Shown piece by piece: positions 9,331-18,443 of a stretch of 33,149 bases of DNA (the stretch's first letter is position 1; each line of letters begins with the position of its first letter). The position numbers were made by a program, and so were the translations under genes. Source of the DNA: Desulfuromusa sp. (GTDB lineage Bacteria > Desulfobacterota > Desulfuromonadia > Desulfuromonadales > Geopsychrobacteraceae); the NCBI GenBank assembly GCA_021157505.1, contig JAGGWI010000167.1:1-33149 (forward strand). Reading direction: 5' to 3'. The notes beneath the pieces were generated by a model that made no database searches, had not been told where the DNA came from, and saw nothing but the letters and a program-made list of their open reading frames with translations.

Positions 9331-10573
9331 AACGGAGCGCCTCGGTTGGATCCATGCGTGAGGCTCGCCAGGAAGGGTATATTGTCGCCAGCAAACAAAT
9401 ACTCATGGACATCACTACGACCATAACCACATCGCTGACAACAATTTCTGAAGGGAAGTGCGCCATCCCGTAAACGGCTTGATCAAAAATCCTGATCCCA
9501 AAGGTCCGTTCAAGAAATTTAATTGCAACATCTGCATAGGTTGCCAGAAAGACCCCTAATGTCGTTCCCAATCCCGTCCCTATGGTACCGATAATAAGAC
9601 CTTCCAGCATAAATATTTTCATGATACTACGAGCATTGGCACCCATAGCCCGCAGAATAGCGATGTCACGATTTTTTTCCATCACCACCATAATCAGAGT
9701 TGTCGCGATATTAAACGCAGCAACAAGAACAATAATGCCCAGGATAATAAACAAGCCTAATTTTTCTAATTTAAGTGCCGAGAGAAAAGAGCCATAGATA
9801 CTTTGCCATGGCCGAATAACGGTAGGAAACTTAAACTGGGCGCTCAAGGAATCAGCAACTTGAGGAGCGCATTCATAACCATCAACTTCAAGCTCAACAC
9901 CACTGACAATTCCCTCTAAATCAAAAAAATGCTGCGCAACAGGTAAAGGGATGTAGGCGTAAAAGCTGTCAACCAGGCTGCTCTGCTTTTCAAAAATAGC
10001 AACAACCTGAAACGGTTTCATCTTCGGGATCATCCCGAAGGGAGTGATAGTAAATAATGGGGGAATGACATTGATGGAGTCACCAACAGCCACACCCAGG
10101 CTACTTGCGGTATCGATGCCGATAATAATTCCAGGCCGTTTGGTGACCGTACTAAAAAACTGCTCAACAGCAGGTTGACCATCCAGAGTTAACAGCGCTT
10201 GAGAAAATATTTTATGTTCCGCTTCAATCCCCTTGACACTGACTGCCGAGACATTTCCTTTGGATAATAACATCGCCTCTTTAGAGACAAAGGGGGAGGC
10301 CGAAAGAACATGCGGAGTCTGCTTTGCTGCCGCTATCAACTGTTGCGGATTCTCTATTCCCCCACCCAGGCGCTGAATCAATACATGAGGAACATTTCCC
10401 AGAATCTGCTGACGTACCCCATCGCTGAAACCGGTCATGACTGCCAGAATCAAAATCAGTGCGGCGACCCCAAGGGTCACCCCGGCAATCGAAATAAAAG
10501 ATATCACTGAGATAAAAGTCTGCTTCCGTTTAGCACGCAAATAACGGAGGCTGATAAACCATTCGTAGGACAT
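9323..10573 (-). CDS. lolC: Lipoprotein-releasing system permease, LolC/LolE family
   Basis: This is the membrane subunit of the Lol transporter. The 416-residue protein has an N-terminal helix (about 20-48, in [20 protein letters not shown]), a large periplasmic domain (about 50-265) and three C-terminal helices with the FtsX fold. It ends [10 protein letters not shown], the usual C-terminus of the family. Only one such subunit is present, so the transporter may be a LolD-powered homodimer, as proposed for species that lack separate LolC and LolE (inference). A purine-rich repeat tract fills the gap to lysS. Confidence 0.9.
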   Translation of the reverse strand: MSYEWFISLRYLRAKRKQTFISVISFISIAGVTLGVAALILILAVMTGFSDGVRQQILGNVPHVLIQRLGGGIENPQQLIAAAKQTPHVLSASPFVSKEAMLLSKGNVSAVSVKGIEAEHKIFSQALLTLDGQPAVEQFFSTVTKRPGIIIGIDTASSLGVAVGDSINVIPPLFTITPFGMIPKMKPFQVVAIFEKQSSLVDSFYAYIPLPVAQHFFDLEGIVSGVELEVDGYECAPQVADSLSAQFKFPTVIRPWQSIYGSFLSALKLEKLGLFIILGIIVLVAAFNIATTLIMVVMEKNRDIAILRAMGANARSIMKIFMLEGLIIGTIGTGLGTTLGVFLATYADVAIKFLERTFGIRIFDQAVYGMAHFPSEIVVSDVVMVVVMSMSICLLATIYPSWRASRMDPTEALRYE

Positions 10574-10579
10574 AAAACT

Positions 10580-10680
10580 CCAGTGAGGAGTGAAGGGTAA
10601 GGAGTAAGAGGTAAGAGGTCAGGGGTAAGGATTCGTCCACCTCACACCTCACTCCTATAATCTCACTATTTTACTCCTCC
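10580..10680. repeat. Purine-rich degenerate repeat with inverted counterpart between lysS and lolC
   Basis: The left part (10582-10629) is a run of imperfect GGAGTAAGAGGTAAG-like units. The right part (10640-10678) is pyrimidine-rich and partly complementary (CACCTCACACCTCACTCC, then TACTCCTCC). The two halves can form a long imperfect hairpin in the lysS-lolC transcript. No coding capacity or promoter is apparent. Confidence 0.6.
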
Positions 10681-10683
10681 AAA

Positions 10684-12168
10684 TCAGCTGACTTCAGGGC
10701 GTAATTGTGGGAACAGGATCACATCGCGAATTGAAGCTGAGTTAGTCAGCAGCATCACCAGGCGATCAATACCAATCCCTTCGCCTGCGGTGGGTGGCAG
10801 TCCATATTCAAGAGCACGGATGTAATCCTCATCCATACCGTGAGCTTCTTCATCCCCGGCTTCCTTTTCTTTCAGTTGCTGGAGGAAACGCTCTTTCTGA
10901 TCGATTGGATTATTGAGCTCAGAGAAAGCGTTAGCCAGTTCACGACCGACAATAAACAGTTCAAATCGATCAACAACATCGGGATTCTGATCATTTTTAC
11001 GTGATAACGGTGAAATCTCAGTGGGATATTCAGTAATAAATGTTGGCTGCCAGAGATTTGGCTCAACCACCACATCAAATATTTCTGCCAGTAGTTTACC
11101 GTGACCCATTTGGCTGTCCAATTCCAGACCAAGGGATTGAGCATAGGCAAACGATTTATCCCGATCTTCCAGAACTGTCATATCGGCAGAGCCGTATTTG
11201 ACAATTGACTCCTTCAAGGTTAAACGATCCCACGGCGGAGTCAGATCAACCTCTTTTTCTCCATAAGGGATAACCAGGCTGCCACAAACTTTATCAGTGA
11301 CATGACAAAGCAACTCTTCAGTAAAGTCCATCAAATCGTGATAAGTTGCATACGCCCGATAAAACTCCATCATCGTAAATTCGGGGTTATGCTGGATTGA
11401 AATACCCTCATTTCGAAAGTTACGGTTGATCTCAAACACCCGGTCAAAGCCACCAACAACCAGTCGCTTCAAATAGAGTTCCGGAGCAATTCGCAAAAAC
11501 AGATCCATCTTCAGCGTATTATGGTGCGTCACAAAAGGTTTAGCGGTTGCACCGCCGGCAATCTGGTGCATCATCGGAGTTTCAACTTCAAGATAGTCAT
11601 CAGCCAGCATATATTCACGGATCAGACTGACAATTCGACTCCGTTTACGAAACACTTCGCGCACATCAGGATTAACAATCAAGTCAAGATAGCGCTGGCG
11701 ATAACGGGTTTCTACATCGGTCAGACCGTGCCATTTTTCAGGCAGAGGCAGAAGGGATTTAGTCAGCAACCGGATTTCAGCCGCCCGAACAGAGAGTTCA
11801 TCCGTTTTGGTTCGAAAAGGGGCGCCGGAAACTCCAATAATATCACCGATATCAAACTTTTTGAATTGTTCGAAAGCATCCTCACCAACCTGCTTTTTCG
11901 CAACGTAGATCTGTATCCGGCCGCTCCCATCCTGCACCTGCAAAAATGCCGCCTTGCCAAAATCACGGCGGGCCATAATTCGCCCACCGAGACGGTAAGT
12001 AACGTTCACCTCTTCCAATTTCTGTTTATCATCATCAGCATGAGCTTCAAGCACCTGCTGAGCATTGTGCGTTACCGTAAAATCGTTAGCAAAAGGGTCA
12101 ACACCAGCAGCCTGAAAGCTCTCGATTTTTGCCCGACGTTGCTGTAATAATTCGTTCAGTTCTTCCAT
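10684..12168 (-). CDS. lysS: Lysyl-tRNA synthetase, class II
   Basis: LysRS charges tRNA-Lys. From ATG 12168 the protein has 494 residues, the usual bacterial length. An N-terminal OB-fold anticodon-binding domain (about 50-150, with [20 protein letters not shown]) is followed by the class II core: motif 2 in [20 protein letters not shown] and motif 3 in [20 protein letters not shown]. The frame is open 12 codons further upstream, but ATG 12168 has an AAGGAT site 8 nt before it and gives the family-typical start [16 protein letters not shown] candidate promoter lies just upstream, so lysS may head the outer-membrane operon. Confidence 0.96.
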   Translation of the reverse strand: MEELNELLQQRRAKIESFQAAGVDPFANDFTVTHNAQQVLEAHADDDKQKLEEVNVTYRLGGRIMARRDFGKAAFLQVQDGSGRIQIYVAKKQVGEDAFEQFKKFDIGDIIGVSGAPFRTKTDELSVRAAEIRLLTKSLLPLPEKWHGLTDVETRYRQRYLDLIVNPDVREVFRKRSRIVSLIREYMLADDYLEVETPMMHQIAGGATAKPFVTHHNTLKMDLFLRIAPELYLKRLVVGGFDRVFEINRNFRNEGISIQHNPEFTMMEFYRAYATYHDLMDFTEELLCHVTDKVCGSLVIPYGEKEVDLTPPWDRLTLKESIVKYGSADMTVLEDRDKSFAYAQSLGLELDSQMGHGKLLAEIFDVVVEPNLWQPTFITEYPTEISPLSRKNDQNPDVVDRFELFIVGRELANAFSELNNPIDQKERFLQQLKEKEAGDEEAHGMDEDYIRALEYGLPPTAGEGIGIDRLVMLLTNSASIRDVILFPQLRPEVS

Positions 12169-12202
12169 AATTACTATCCTTAACTGTTCAATTTGGTGCC
12201 GC

Positions 12203-12232
12203 AAGATAACCTCAGCACCCCGGTTTCGTCAA
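12203..12232 (-). promoter_or_regulatory. Candidate sigma-70 promoter of lysS
   Basis: On the minus strand TTGACG (12232-12227) and TATCTT (12208-12203) are separated by 18 bp, placing the transcript start about 28 nt before the lysS ATG. The -10 element matches four of six consensus bases. A hairpin ending the upstream gene supports a promoter being needed here. Confidence 0.4.
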
Positions 12233-12295
12233 GGCAGAAAGGCCCTTTAATAGCGACAAACCACCAATACAGATTAATTCTGAAAAAATCCACTG

Positions 12296-12331
12296 TTGCA
12301 GGGCTTTAAAAACACTTTTAACCCCCTGCAA
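12296..12331 (-). terminator. Hairpin after the thioesterase gene
   Basis: TTGCAGGG (12296-12303) and CCCTGCAA (12324-12331) are a perfect 8-bp inverted repeat, with TAAAA and TTTTA pairing further inside. It begins right after the thioesterase stop codon. On the minus strand the sequence after the stem includes a GGATTTTTTC run about 5 nt further on. This is a strong hairpin and a plausible intrinsic terminator, though the T-run is displaced. Confidence 0.6.
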
Positions 12332-12742
12332 TCATAAACTTTCGAAGGCTGTCAGTGCAGAGCGAATCGCGGCCGGAATACGGCATGATTTACGCGTCTG
12401 GTAGTTAAAACAAAGCAACGGGGTCTCCCCTTCTACTGTCAATTCACCATCCCGCTCAATCCGGTATTCCATCATCCAACTGGAACGTTTCAACTGCCGT
12501 GATTTAACCCCGATAGACAACTGATCACCGAGAAACATCTCTTTGCGAAAATAGACATGTGCTTCTGGCATAATAATTCCGCAGCCACCAAGATCAATCT
12601 CGGTATATGGGCCGAGTGTGGCCAGATAAGCAATTCGGGCATCCTGAAAGAAATTCAATACAGCCGAGTTAGCGACATGACCACCGTAGTTGATATCAGC
12701 GACACCGACACGATAGGTAAATTGAAATAGAAAGTTTTCCAT
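12332..12742 (-). CDS. Acyl-CoA thioesterase, 4HBT hot-dog family (YbgC/FadM-like)
   Basis: From ATG 12742 the product has 136 residues, typical for single hot-dog-domain thioesterases. VADINYGGHVANSAVLNFFQ followed by DARIAYL corresponds to the active-site loop and long central helix of the 4-hydroxybenzoyl-CoA thioesterase family, with Asp/Asn of ADINYGG at the catalytic position. The frame continues upstream to 12862, but those 40 codons run into the mobile repeat and resemble nothing, while a GAGG site precedes 12742. It would hydrolyse an acyl-CoA or acyl-ACP; the substrate is not evident. The gene stands alone between a repeat and a hairpin. Confidence 0.8.
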   Translation of the reverse strand: MENFLFQFTYRVGVADINYGGHVANSAVLNFFQDARIAYLATLGPYTEIDLGGCGIIMPEAHVYFRKEMFLGDQLSIGVKSRQLKRSSWMMEYRIERDGELTVEGETPLLCFNYQTRKSCRIPAAIRSALTAFESL

Positions 12743-12827
12743 AAAGACCTCGTTACGACAAATCCCCTCAATTCCCCTGTTTCTAAGGTGGATGTTTAAA
12801 AGCGCCCCGCTTTGGAACAGAAGGGCC

Positions 12828-12993
12828 AGGAGCCTGTCGGACACTCCATGAACTGGCTGCAAATCCGTTTATTTGGCTCAGTTTTCAGCTCCTTTTTGCC
12901 CCATAGCTATGGCTATGAGCCTGCAAACGAGCTAAAAAACTGTTCTCAAACCTCCAAATTTTCGCTTCAGTTCGTAGTGTCCGACAGACTCCT
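12828..12993. repeat. 166-bp MITE-like repeat, CTGTCGGACACT family, copy 1
   Basis: Terminal inverted repeats are AGGAGCCTGTCGGACACT (12828-12845) and AGTGTCCGACAGACTCCT (12976-12993), differing at one base. The inner 12 bp are perfect. The centre has ATAGCTATGGCTAT, and the arms carry further self-complementary AGCTCC and GAGCT stretches. It contains no useful ORF. A second copy, about 94% identical by eye over its length but inverted, lies at 24745-24909, and a half copy at 5681-5765. It lies between mutM and the thioesterase gene. Confidence 0.88.
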
Positions 12994-13015
12994 AGGGAAG
13001 ATTCGAAAATCAGAA

Positions 13016-13831
13016 TCAACGCTGACATATGGGGCAGAAAAAGGTAGAACGCTGCCCCAACCGCTGACTGTGGATGGGCTGACCACAGATCATGCAGAGT
13101 TCGCCACTGCGGTTGTAAACCTGCAATTGTTGCGCAAAATAACCTGGCCTGCCGTCAGCTTGGCTGAAATTATTGATCGTTGTGCCACCAGCGGTTATTG
13201 CTTCGTGCAGAATTTTCTTAATTGCACCGGTCAGATTTGTATAACGCTCAAGGCCAACCCTTCCCGCGGCTCGATCTGGGCGGATTCCAGCACGAAACAG
13301 GGATTCACTGGCATAGATATTCCCCACTCCGACAACCGTTTTCTGGTCCATGATGAATTGCTTAATCGACTGTTTTTTCCCTTTAGCAATGGCATAGAGA
13401 TAATCCCCATTAAAGAGATCGGTCAGTGGCTCAGGTCCAAGCTTATGGAGTAATTTGTGGCTGTAGGGATCGGTGTCGGTGTAAATAAATGCACCAAACT
13501 TACGTGGGTCGGTCAAACGCAAACACTGCCCGTCGGTAAAGATCAGATCGACATGATCATGTTTCTGTTCAGTTGTTCCTGCAGGAACAATGCGCAAACT
13601 GCCCGACATCCCCAAATGTAAAATTATTGTTCCCCGGTCACAGGAGAGCAACAGATACTTTGCCCGGCGTTCAACTTTGTTTATTTTCTGCCCGGGAAGA
13701 TGGTGACAAAGGGTTGGATCAAGCGGCCAGCGCAATTTGGCGGTTCTAAACACACACTCCAGAATGGTGCGATCGGTGATATGAGGAGCAATCCCGCGGA
13801 GGGTCGTTTCTACTTCAGGCAATTCAGGCAT
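13016..13831 (-). CDS. mutM: Formamidopyrimidine-DNA glycosylase
   Basis: MutM (Fpg) removes 8-oxoguanine and ring-opened purines from DNA and nicks the abasic site. The 271-residue protein (E. coli 269) starts MPELPEVETT, giving catalytic Pro2 and Glu3 after Met removal. Lys58 is the conserved lysine. The C-terminal zinc finger has CMIC (246-249) and CPIC (266-269). TDPRKFGAF and QKTVVGVGNIYASE-type blocks (MDQKTVVGVGNIYASESLF) are also present. It starts 3 bp after the preceding small gene and is the last gene of the run. Its link to the importer genes upstream is probably only positional. Confidence 0.96.
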   Translation of the reverse strand: MPELPEVETTLRGIAPHITDRTILECVFRTAKLRWPLDPTLCHHLPGQKINKVERRAKYLLLSCDRGTIILHLGMSGSLRIVPAGTTEQKHDHVDLIFTDGQCLRLTDPRKFGAFIYTDTDPYSHKLLHKLGPEPLTDLFNGDYLYAIAKGKKQSIKQFIMDQKTVVGVGNIYASESLFRAGIRPDRAAGRVGLERYTNLTGAIKKILHEAITAGGTTINNFSQADGRPGYFAQQLQVYNRSGELCMICGQPIHSQRLGQRSTFFCPICQR

Positions 13832-13834
13832 AAT

Positions 13835-14242
13835 TTAAAAACGGATCTTTTGTGGGGCACTATCAAAGTGGTGAAAAGCAATTTTATCGGGTGAACCGGA
13901 ATAATCATCAGCTGCCAACTTCTGCGCTGAGTGATAGCGCCAACCGGCAGCAGTTTCAATCAACATAGCGAGTTCGTAAAAAAACTGGGGCCCAACATCA
14001 GTCTCTATTTCTATCACCAGAAGCACCTCCAGTTGCGTTTCCTCAACCCTTCTCTGGCACAAACAGTGCCAGTTTTTAATCTTAATACCACTCAACTGTT
14101 GTTCAGCAAAACGGATATAGGTGCTACGACTACCGAATTGTTGCAAAAAGGGTGCATCGTGGTGGTAGCTGTCATAGACCGCAGCGTAATCTCCTCCACC
14201 TAAAGCGGAGAAGCGCCGCTCCAAAAACTGCAGAGCTGTCAT
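13835..14242 (-). CDS. Uncharacterised protein, possible NTF2-like/YchJ-type fold
   Basis: I do not recognise a specific function. From ATG 14242 the protein has 135 residues, without signal peptide or membrane segment. The pattern is an N-terminal helix with FLERRFSALGGGDYAAVYDSY, then HHDAPFLQQF, then alternating strands such as LEVLLVIEIET and FFYELAMLIETAAGWRYH. This resembles the helix-plus-curved-sheet layout of NTF2-like proteins, especially the middle domain of YchJ, where a short helix is followed by W-x-(I/L) strands. A GTG at 14257 would add five residues and is the alternative start. It sits between permease C and mutM with short gaps and is likely co-transcribed. Confidence 0.65.
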   Translation of the reverse strand: MTALQFLERRFSALGGGDYAAVYDSYHHDAPFLQQFGSRSTYIRFAEQQLSGIKIKNWHCLCQRRVEETQLEVLLVIEIETDVGPQFFYELAMLIETAAGWRYHSAQKLAADDYSGSPDKIAFHHFDSAPQKIRF

Positions 14243-14281
14243 TAAATCAAGTCTCACAAAAAGACAATGGCTATGCCATCA

Positions 14282-15139
14282 TCATTCTTTTAACCTCGGG
14301 TCAAAAGCATCGCGAACTCCCTCACCAAGAAGGTTATAACCTAAAACAGTTATTAAGATTGCCAGTCCGGGAAAAACCGATAACCACCAGGCACTGCCAA
14401 GGGTTTGCTTACCGACAATCAACATATTCCCCCACGAGGGGGTTGGCGGCTGCACGCCGATACCGAGAAATGAAAGGGCACTTTCGGTCAGGATGGCCCC
14501 GGCAACTCCCAGGGTAGCAGAAACCAGAACTGGCGACATGGCATTGGGTAGAATGTGGCGGAAAATGAGCCGCAGGTCGGAGGCTCCAAGAGCCTGGGCA
14601 GCAAGCACAAAATCACGCTGGCGCAAACTGAGAAATTCTGCCCGGATCAGGCGTGCCACCCCCATCCAACTGGTCAGTCCAATCACAATCATGATATTCC
14701 AGATGGAGGGATCAAGAAATGCAATCACCGCCAGAATCAGAAAGAAAGTTGGAAAACAGAGCATGATATCAACAAAACGCATTACCAGCGCATCGACCCA
14801 ACTGCCATAATAACCGGCTAGAGAACCGAGAATGATACCAATGATGGTTGAAATGCCAACGGCAACAAATCCGACCAGGAGTGAAATCCGCGCACCGTAA
14901 AGCATCCGCACAAACACCTCCCGCCCCAGGTCATCGGTTCCGAAAGGATGCGCCATACTTGGCGGCAAGAGGCTCTGTCCAATATCTATAGCCGCAGGAT
15001 CAACACCACTGAATGAAGCAGCGGCTGCCATCAGGAACATAACCAGAACGATTCCGGCACCAACCAGAGCCATACGGTTATGACGTAACCGTTGCCAGAT
15101 GACATCGAGAAGAAAAATACGCCGAGATTGTGACTTCAT
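14282..15139 (-). CDS. Oligopeptide/dipeptide ABC transporter permease C (DppC/OppC-like)
   Basis: This is the second inner-membrane subunit of a peptide-type importer. The 285-residue protein opens with an N-terminal helix (about 25-45), as is typical of DppC, then HPFGTDDLGREVFVRMLYGARISL, the family hallmark. Five further helices follow, with the ATPase-coupling EAA-like loop around AAQALGASDLRLIFRHILPN. It ends in GEGVRDAFDPRLKE. The start ATG shares a base with the stop of the preceding MshEN-like gene (TGATG). No ATP-binding subunit is encoded nearby, so the ATPases must come from another locus or a shared pool. Confidence 0.92.
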   Translation of the reverse strand: MKSQSRRIFLLDVIWQRLRHNRMALVGAGIVLVMFLMAAAASFSGVDPAAIDIGQSLLPPSMAHPFGTDDLGREVFVRMLYGARISLLVGFVAVGISTIIGIILGSLAGYYGSWVDALVMRFVDIMLCFPTFFLILAVIAFLDPSIWNIMIVIGLTSWMGVARLIRAEFLSLRQRDFVLAAQALGASDLRLIFRHILPNAMSPVLVSATLGVAGAILTESALSFLGIGVQPPTPSWGNMLIVGKQTLGSAWWLSVFPGLAILITVLGYNLLGEGVRDAFDPRLKE

Positions 15140-15744
15140 CAGTTGAACTTTACCCGTTCGATATCAAGCATACTTAAAACCCCTTTTTCTTTCAATAGCT
15201 CCAGCAAACGGTCAAGCCGTGGGTCCTCTGTAGCGGCAGCACTGAAATCGACCACGTTATAGTCAATCACACTTTTTTCGATTGGAGGTTTAGTTGGCTC
15301 CTTGAAGATATTGCTTTTAATCGCCTGCTCAATTTCAATCTCTAAAGCCAACACCGGAATGATCTTACACCCGGTTGCAAATTGTAAATCATCAATGAGT
15401 TTGAGATTGGTCGGATCAGTCATCGCTACGCGCAATATTTTTTCATTTCTGGTTTTGCGTAGTTCAATCGGGATCACCATCAATTCCAACATTCGATCAA
15501 CCGACAACAGTGTCATAAGCGGCTCTGGAACTTCAAAGTCCTGCAGAGAGATCCGAGAGTATTTTTCCTGAGACTCCAGAAATTCGACGATCGTCTCCTC
15601 AGGTAGATAGCCGAGCTTGACCAGGGCACTGCCGATCTGGCCGCCCAGATTACGTTGCATGGAAAGTGCAGATTCAAGTTGAAATTGATCAATCAGTCCA
15701 GCTTCCACCAACATCTCACCTAAGCGATTTACATTACTTTTCAT
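15139..15744 (-). CDS. Free-standing MshEN/GspE N-terminal domain protein, candidate c-di-GMP receptor
   Basis: From ATG 15744 (AGGG upstream) the product has 201 residues, with no signal peptide. Residues 7-30 match the first MshEN motif exactly in spacing: RLG-x2-LV-x2-GLI-x4-L-x3-L-x2-Q. After a 5-residue spacer, residues 36-59 repeat it (QIG-x2-LV-x2-GYL-x4-I-x3-L-x2-Q), with Gln replacing the leading Arg. Two 24-residue motifs joined by 5 residues is the known c-di-GMP-binding layout of MshE-type ATPases. The rest (about 65-160) fits the type II secretion ATPase N-terminal domain, but no Walker motifs or ATPase domain follow. The longer ORF to 15855 overlaps permease B and lacks family similarity. 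The gene is embedded between the two permeases, which is unusual; ligand binding is inferred. Confidence 0.8.
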   Translation of the reverse strand: MKSNVNRLGEMLVEAGLIDQFQLESALSMQRNLGGQIGSALVKLGYLPEETIVEFLESQEKYSRISLQDFEVPEPLMTLLSVDRMLELMVIPIELRKTRNEKILRVAMTDPTNLKLIDDLQFATGCKIIPVLALEIEIEQAIKSNIFKEPTKPPIEKSVIDYNVVDFSAAATEDPRLDRLLELLKEKGVLSMLDIERVKFN

Positions 15745-15772
15745 AGAATCCCTACTTTTCTTGGTTTTTCCA

Positions 15773-16768
15773 TCACCTTGAACCCCCACCCTGGTGGCTG
15801 TGACGAATACGCGGATCTGCCAGAGCGTAACAGATATCTGCCAATAAATTTCCAAACAGTGTCAAAACGGCACCCATAACCAGAATCCCCATGATCAACG
15901 GATAATCCCGCATCATAACACCATCGTAAAAAAGTTTTCCCATCCCCGGAATAGCGAAAATTGTTTCAAAAATCACACTGCCGCCAATTAATCCCGGTAC
16001 CGAGAGCCCCAGGATAGTAATGACCGGCAACAGCGCATTACGTAAAGCATGCTTATAAATAACCACCCGTTCCGACAAACCCTTAGCCCGGGCAGTCAGA
16101 ATATAATCCTGGCGAATCACTTCAAGCATATTAGAGCGCATATAGCGGGAAAATCCTGCCAGCCCACCAATGGCAGAAACAAACACCGGCAAAATCAGAT
16201 GCTTGATCCGATCAAGTAGCTGCCCTCCCCAACTTAAATACTCATAGCCAAGGGATTTCAAACCAGAAACCGGCAATACCCCCAGACGCACACCAAACCA
16301 ATCCATAAGCAGCAGCGCTAACCAGAATGAAGGCATGGCGAAACCAGTAAAAACCAGAATGGTGGTCAGCCGATCAAAACCAGAATTTCGTTGAATTGCT
16401 GAAATAATCCCCAGCGGGATAGAAACTGCAAGAATCAAAATAATCGAAAGCAGATTGAGTAAAATAGTCACCGGTAAACGCTCTAGAACTTTGTCCAAAA
16501 CCGGTCTGCGGTCGGTGGCAAAAGATTCACCAAAATCAAGCCGTAACAAGCGTGACAGCCACTTTCCATATTGGACATAAAGGGGCTGATCCAGTCCATA
16601 TTCAGCACGTAACCGCTCCTGTAGTTCAGAGCTGGCCTGCGGATTAAGCTGAGTTTGCAGGTCCGTTGGTTCACCAGGAGCCAAATGGATAACCACAAAT
16701 GAAATCAGGGTGATCCCCAGTAGCAAGGGAATTAACAGCAATAGACGTCTCGCAATATAGCTCAGCAT
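15773..16768 (-). CDS. Oligopeptide/dipeptide ABC transporter permease B (DppB/OppB-like)
   Basis: First inner-membrane subunit of the peptide-type importer. The 331-residue protein begins [20 protein letters not shown] followed by [14 protein letters not shown], the invariant DppB start. The external domain includes [16 protein letters not shown] and DFGESF. Five more helices carry the ATPase-coupling loop [20 protein letters not shown], and the C-terminus contains DPRIRH. It starts 26 bp after the binding-protein gene and is followed after 28 bp by the MshEN-like gene. Confidence 0.93.
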   Translation of the reverse strand: MLSYIARRLLLLIPLLLGITLISFVVIHLAPGEPTDLQTQLNPQASSELQERLRAEYGLDQPLYVQYGKWLSRLLRLDFGESFATDRRPVLDKVLERLPVTILLNLLSIILILAVSIPLGIISAIQRNSGFDRLTTILVFTGFAMPSFWLALLLMDWFGVRLGVLPVSGLKSLGYEYLSWGGQLLDRIKHLILPVFVSAIGGLAGFSRYMRSNMLEVIRQDYILTARAKGLSERVVIYKHALRNALLPVITILGLSVPGLIGGSVIFETIFAIPGMGKLFYDGVMMRDYPLIMGILVMGAVLTLFGNLLADICYALADPRIRHSHQGGGSR

Positions 16769-16794
16769 AAAACTCTCACCAGAAAAACGTCATT

Positions 16795-18429
16795 TCAGCG
16801 GGCATATTTTTGTTCTGCCTTGGGTACAAACCACTGATTAAAATTATAGCGGATCCCGGCGGGTTCCGGTTTTACCCCACGAAACCTCTTGGACACTGCC
16901 GGTAAAGCCTCACCAATATAGAGAAATGTATAGGGCTGCTCTTCAGCCAGTATTTCCTGGAAACGGTCATAAAAAACTTTGCGCTGGCGTTGATCAAAAA
17001 CTCGCCGACCTTGCTCCAGCATACTATCGACCTCTCCGTTTTTAAAACCAACAAAGTTCAATTCACGCGGGCCGGTCTTACTGGAATGCCAGATATTATA
17101 CTGATCCGGCTCTGGTCCACCGGTCCAACCAAGAATCGTCGCATCAAAGTTGCCCGGATTGATAAACTCCTTGAGAAACGTTGCCCATTCAATAATCCGC
17201 AAATTTACTGCAACACCAATCTCTTTGAAACGCCGTTGAATAATTTCACCGGTCTTCGAGCGCAGATCATTGCCCTGATTGGTAACAATCGTAAATGCCA
17301 GTTCCTTGCCATCCTTGTCCAAAATACCATTGTCATCAGTATCCTGCCAGCCAGCTTCGGCCAAAAGCTGTCGAGCCTTATCTGGATCGTACGAATATTT
17401 TGCAACATCACCATTATAAACCCAGGTATCCGGCTTATATGGCCCGGTGGCAACTTTACCATACCCCAGCAGGACACCATCAATAAGTTCCTGTTTATTG
17501 ATAGCATAGGAGAGAGCCTGCCTGACTCGTTTATCCTGAAACAGCGGACGCTTCATATTATAACCGAGGTAAGTATACCCGAAATTCAGATAACGGTATT
17601 TATTATACAGCCGCCTGAATGCGGGGGTATCTGTCTGGCGATCAAACTGCAATGGTGAAAGGCCCATATAATCAAGACTACCGGTCTGCAATTCAAGAAA
17701 CTGAGTGGAAATATCAGGAATAATTCGATAGACGACTCGCTTGATGTATGGTTGCCCCTCAAAGTAGTCAGGATTGGACTCAAGAACAATTTTCTCACCC
17801 CCCAGCCACTCAATAAACCGATAGGGGCCAGTGCCAACCGGCTTACGTGCCAGCAGACTTTTGGTGATACTTTCACCTTCCAACAAGTGGCGAGGATGAA
17901 TTGACGTCGCCCAACTGATCAATGCCGGAGCATAGGGCTTGTCATAATGAACGATAAAGGTGTAGGGGTCGGGTGTTTCTATCCCGGTGACCTGTTTAAA
18001 TGATTCGGCATAAGCTGTCGGAGTTTTGGGATCGACATAAAGCTGATAGGTAAATCTTACGTCTGCAGAAGTAAATGGTGCACCATCGTGCCAGGTCACC
18101 CCTTGGCGCAGGTGAAAAGTGATGGTCAAATTGTCCTCTGAGATCTCCCAGGATTCAGCCAGTTCCCCCTCTATCTGCAGATTTTTATCATAACGGATCA
18201 AACCGTTATAGATTAAACCATTGATCGAACTGGAAGCGGAATCTGAAGCCAGAACTGGCAACAGAGTGCTGGCATCCCCAATTGAAGATTCAATAAAAGT
18301 GTCGCCATATTCTGGGGCAACTGCCACGACAGTTCCCGGGTGGCTGGCTTCATTACTGTTACTGCAACCGCCAAGCAGTAACATAACAATCGTGATAAAT
18401 AAAAAGTGACGGGTGAAAGTATTTTTCAT
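16795..18429 (-). CDS. Peptide-type ABC transporter substrate-binding lipoprotein (SBP_bac_5)
   Basis: This 544-residue protein captures substrate for the two permeases. A lipoprotein signal peptide ends LLLGGC-SNSNEA, so Cys of the LGGC box is the likely lipidated residue and the protein is membrane-anchored. Family blocks include LAESWEISEDNLTITFHLRQ, VTWHDGAPFTSADVRFTYQ, KPVGTGPYRF and VRQALSYAINKQELIDGV. The AGWQDTDDNGILDKDGKELAF block is common in peptide and nickel binding proteins. Peptides are likely, but other ligands such as metal chelates or sugars occur in this family. ATG 18429 is taken as start; a TTG one codon earlier gives the same product plus one residue. Confidence 0.92.
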   Translation of the reverse strand: MKNTFTRHFLFITIVMLLLGGCSNSNEASHPGTVVAVAPEYGDTFIESSIGDASTLLPVLASDSASSSINGLIYNGLIRYDKNLQIEGELAESWEISEDNLTITFHLRQGVTWHDGAPFTSADVRFTYQLYVDPKTPTAYAESFKQVTGIETPDPYTFIVHYDKPYAPALISWATSIHPRHLLEGESITKSLLARKPVGTGPYRFIEWLGGEKIVLESNPDYFEGQPYIKRVVYRIIPDISTQFLELQTGSLDYMGLSPLQFDRQTDTPAFRRLYNKYRYLNFGYTYLGYNMKRPLFQDKRVRQALSYAINKQELIDGVLLGYGKVATGPYKPDTWVYNGDVAKYSYDPDKARQLLAEAGWQDTDDNGILDKDGKELAFTIVTNQGNDLRSKTGEIIQRRFKEIGVAVNLRIIEWATFLKEFINPGNFDATILGWTGGPEPDQYNIWHSSKTGPRELNFVGFKNGEVDSMLEQGRRVFDQRQRKVFYDRFQEILAEEQPYTFLYIGEALPAVSKRFRGVKPEPAGIRYNFNQWFVPKAEQKYAR

Positions 18430-18443
18430 CAATTTATACCAGC

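Noticed and set aside
8914-9426. 170-codon plus-strand ORF
   Set aside because: It is antisense to lolD and the end of lolC; both are clear family members and the ORF has no recognisable domain.
11521-12147. 208-codon plus-strand ORF
   Set aside because: It lies antisense within lysS, which has all class II synthetase motifs. It is a frame shadow without a ribosome-binding site.
12812-13453. 213-codon plus-strand ORF over the repeat and the mutM 3' part
   Set aside because: It is antisense to mutM, whose catalytic and zinc-finger residues are intact, and its first third is mobile-repeat sequence. No protein family is recognisable.
15745-15855. Longer N-terminus of the MshEN-like protein
   Set aside because: It overlaps permease B by 83 bp and precedes the conserved motif with unrelated sequence; ATG 15744 has a ribosome-binding site.
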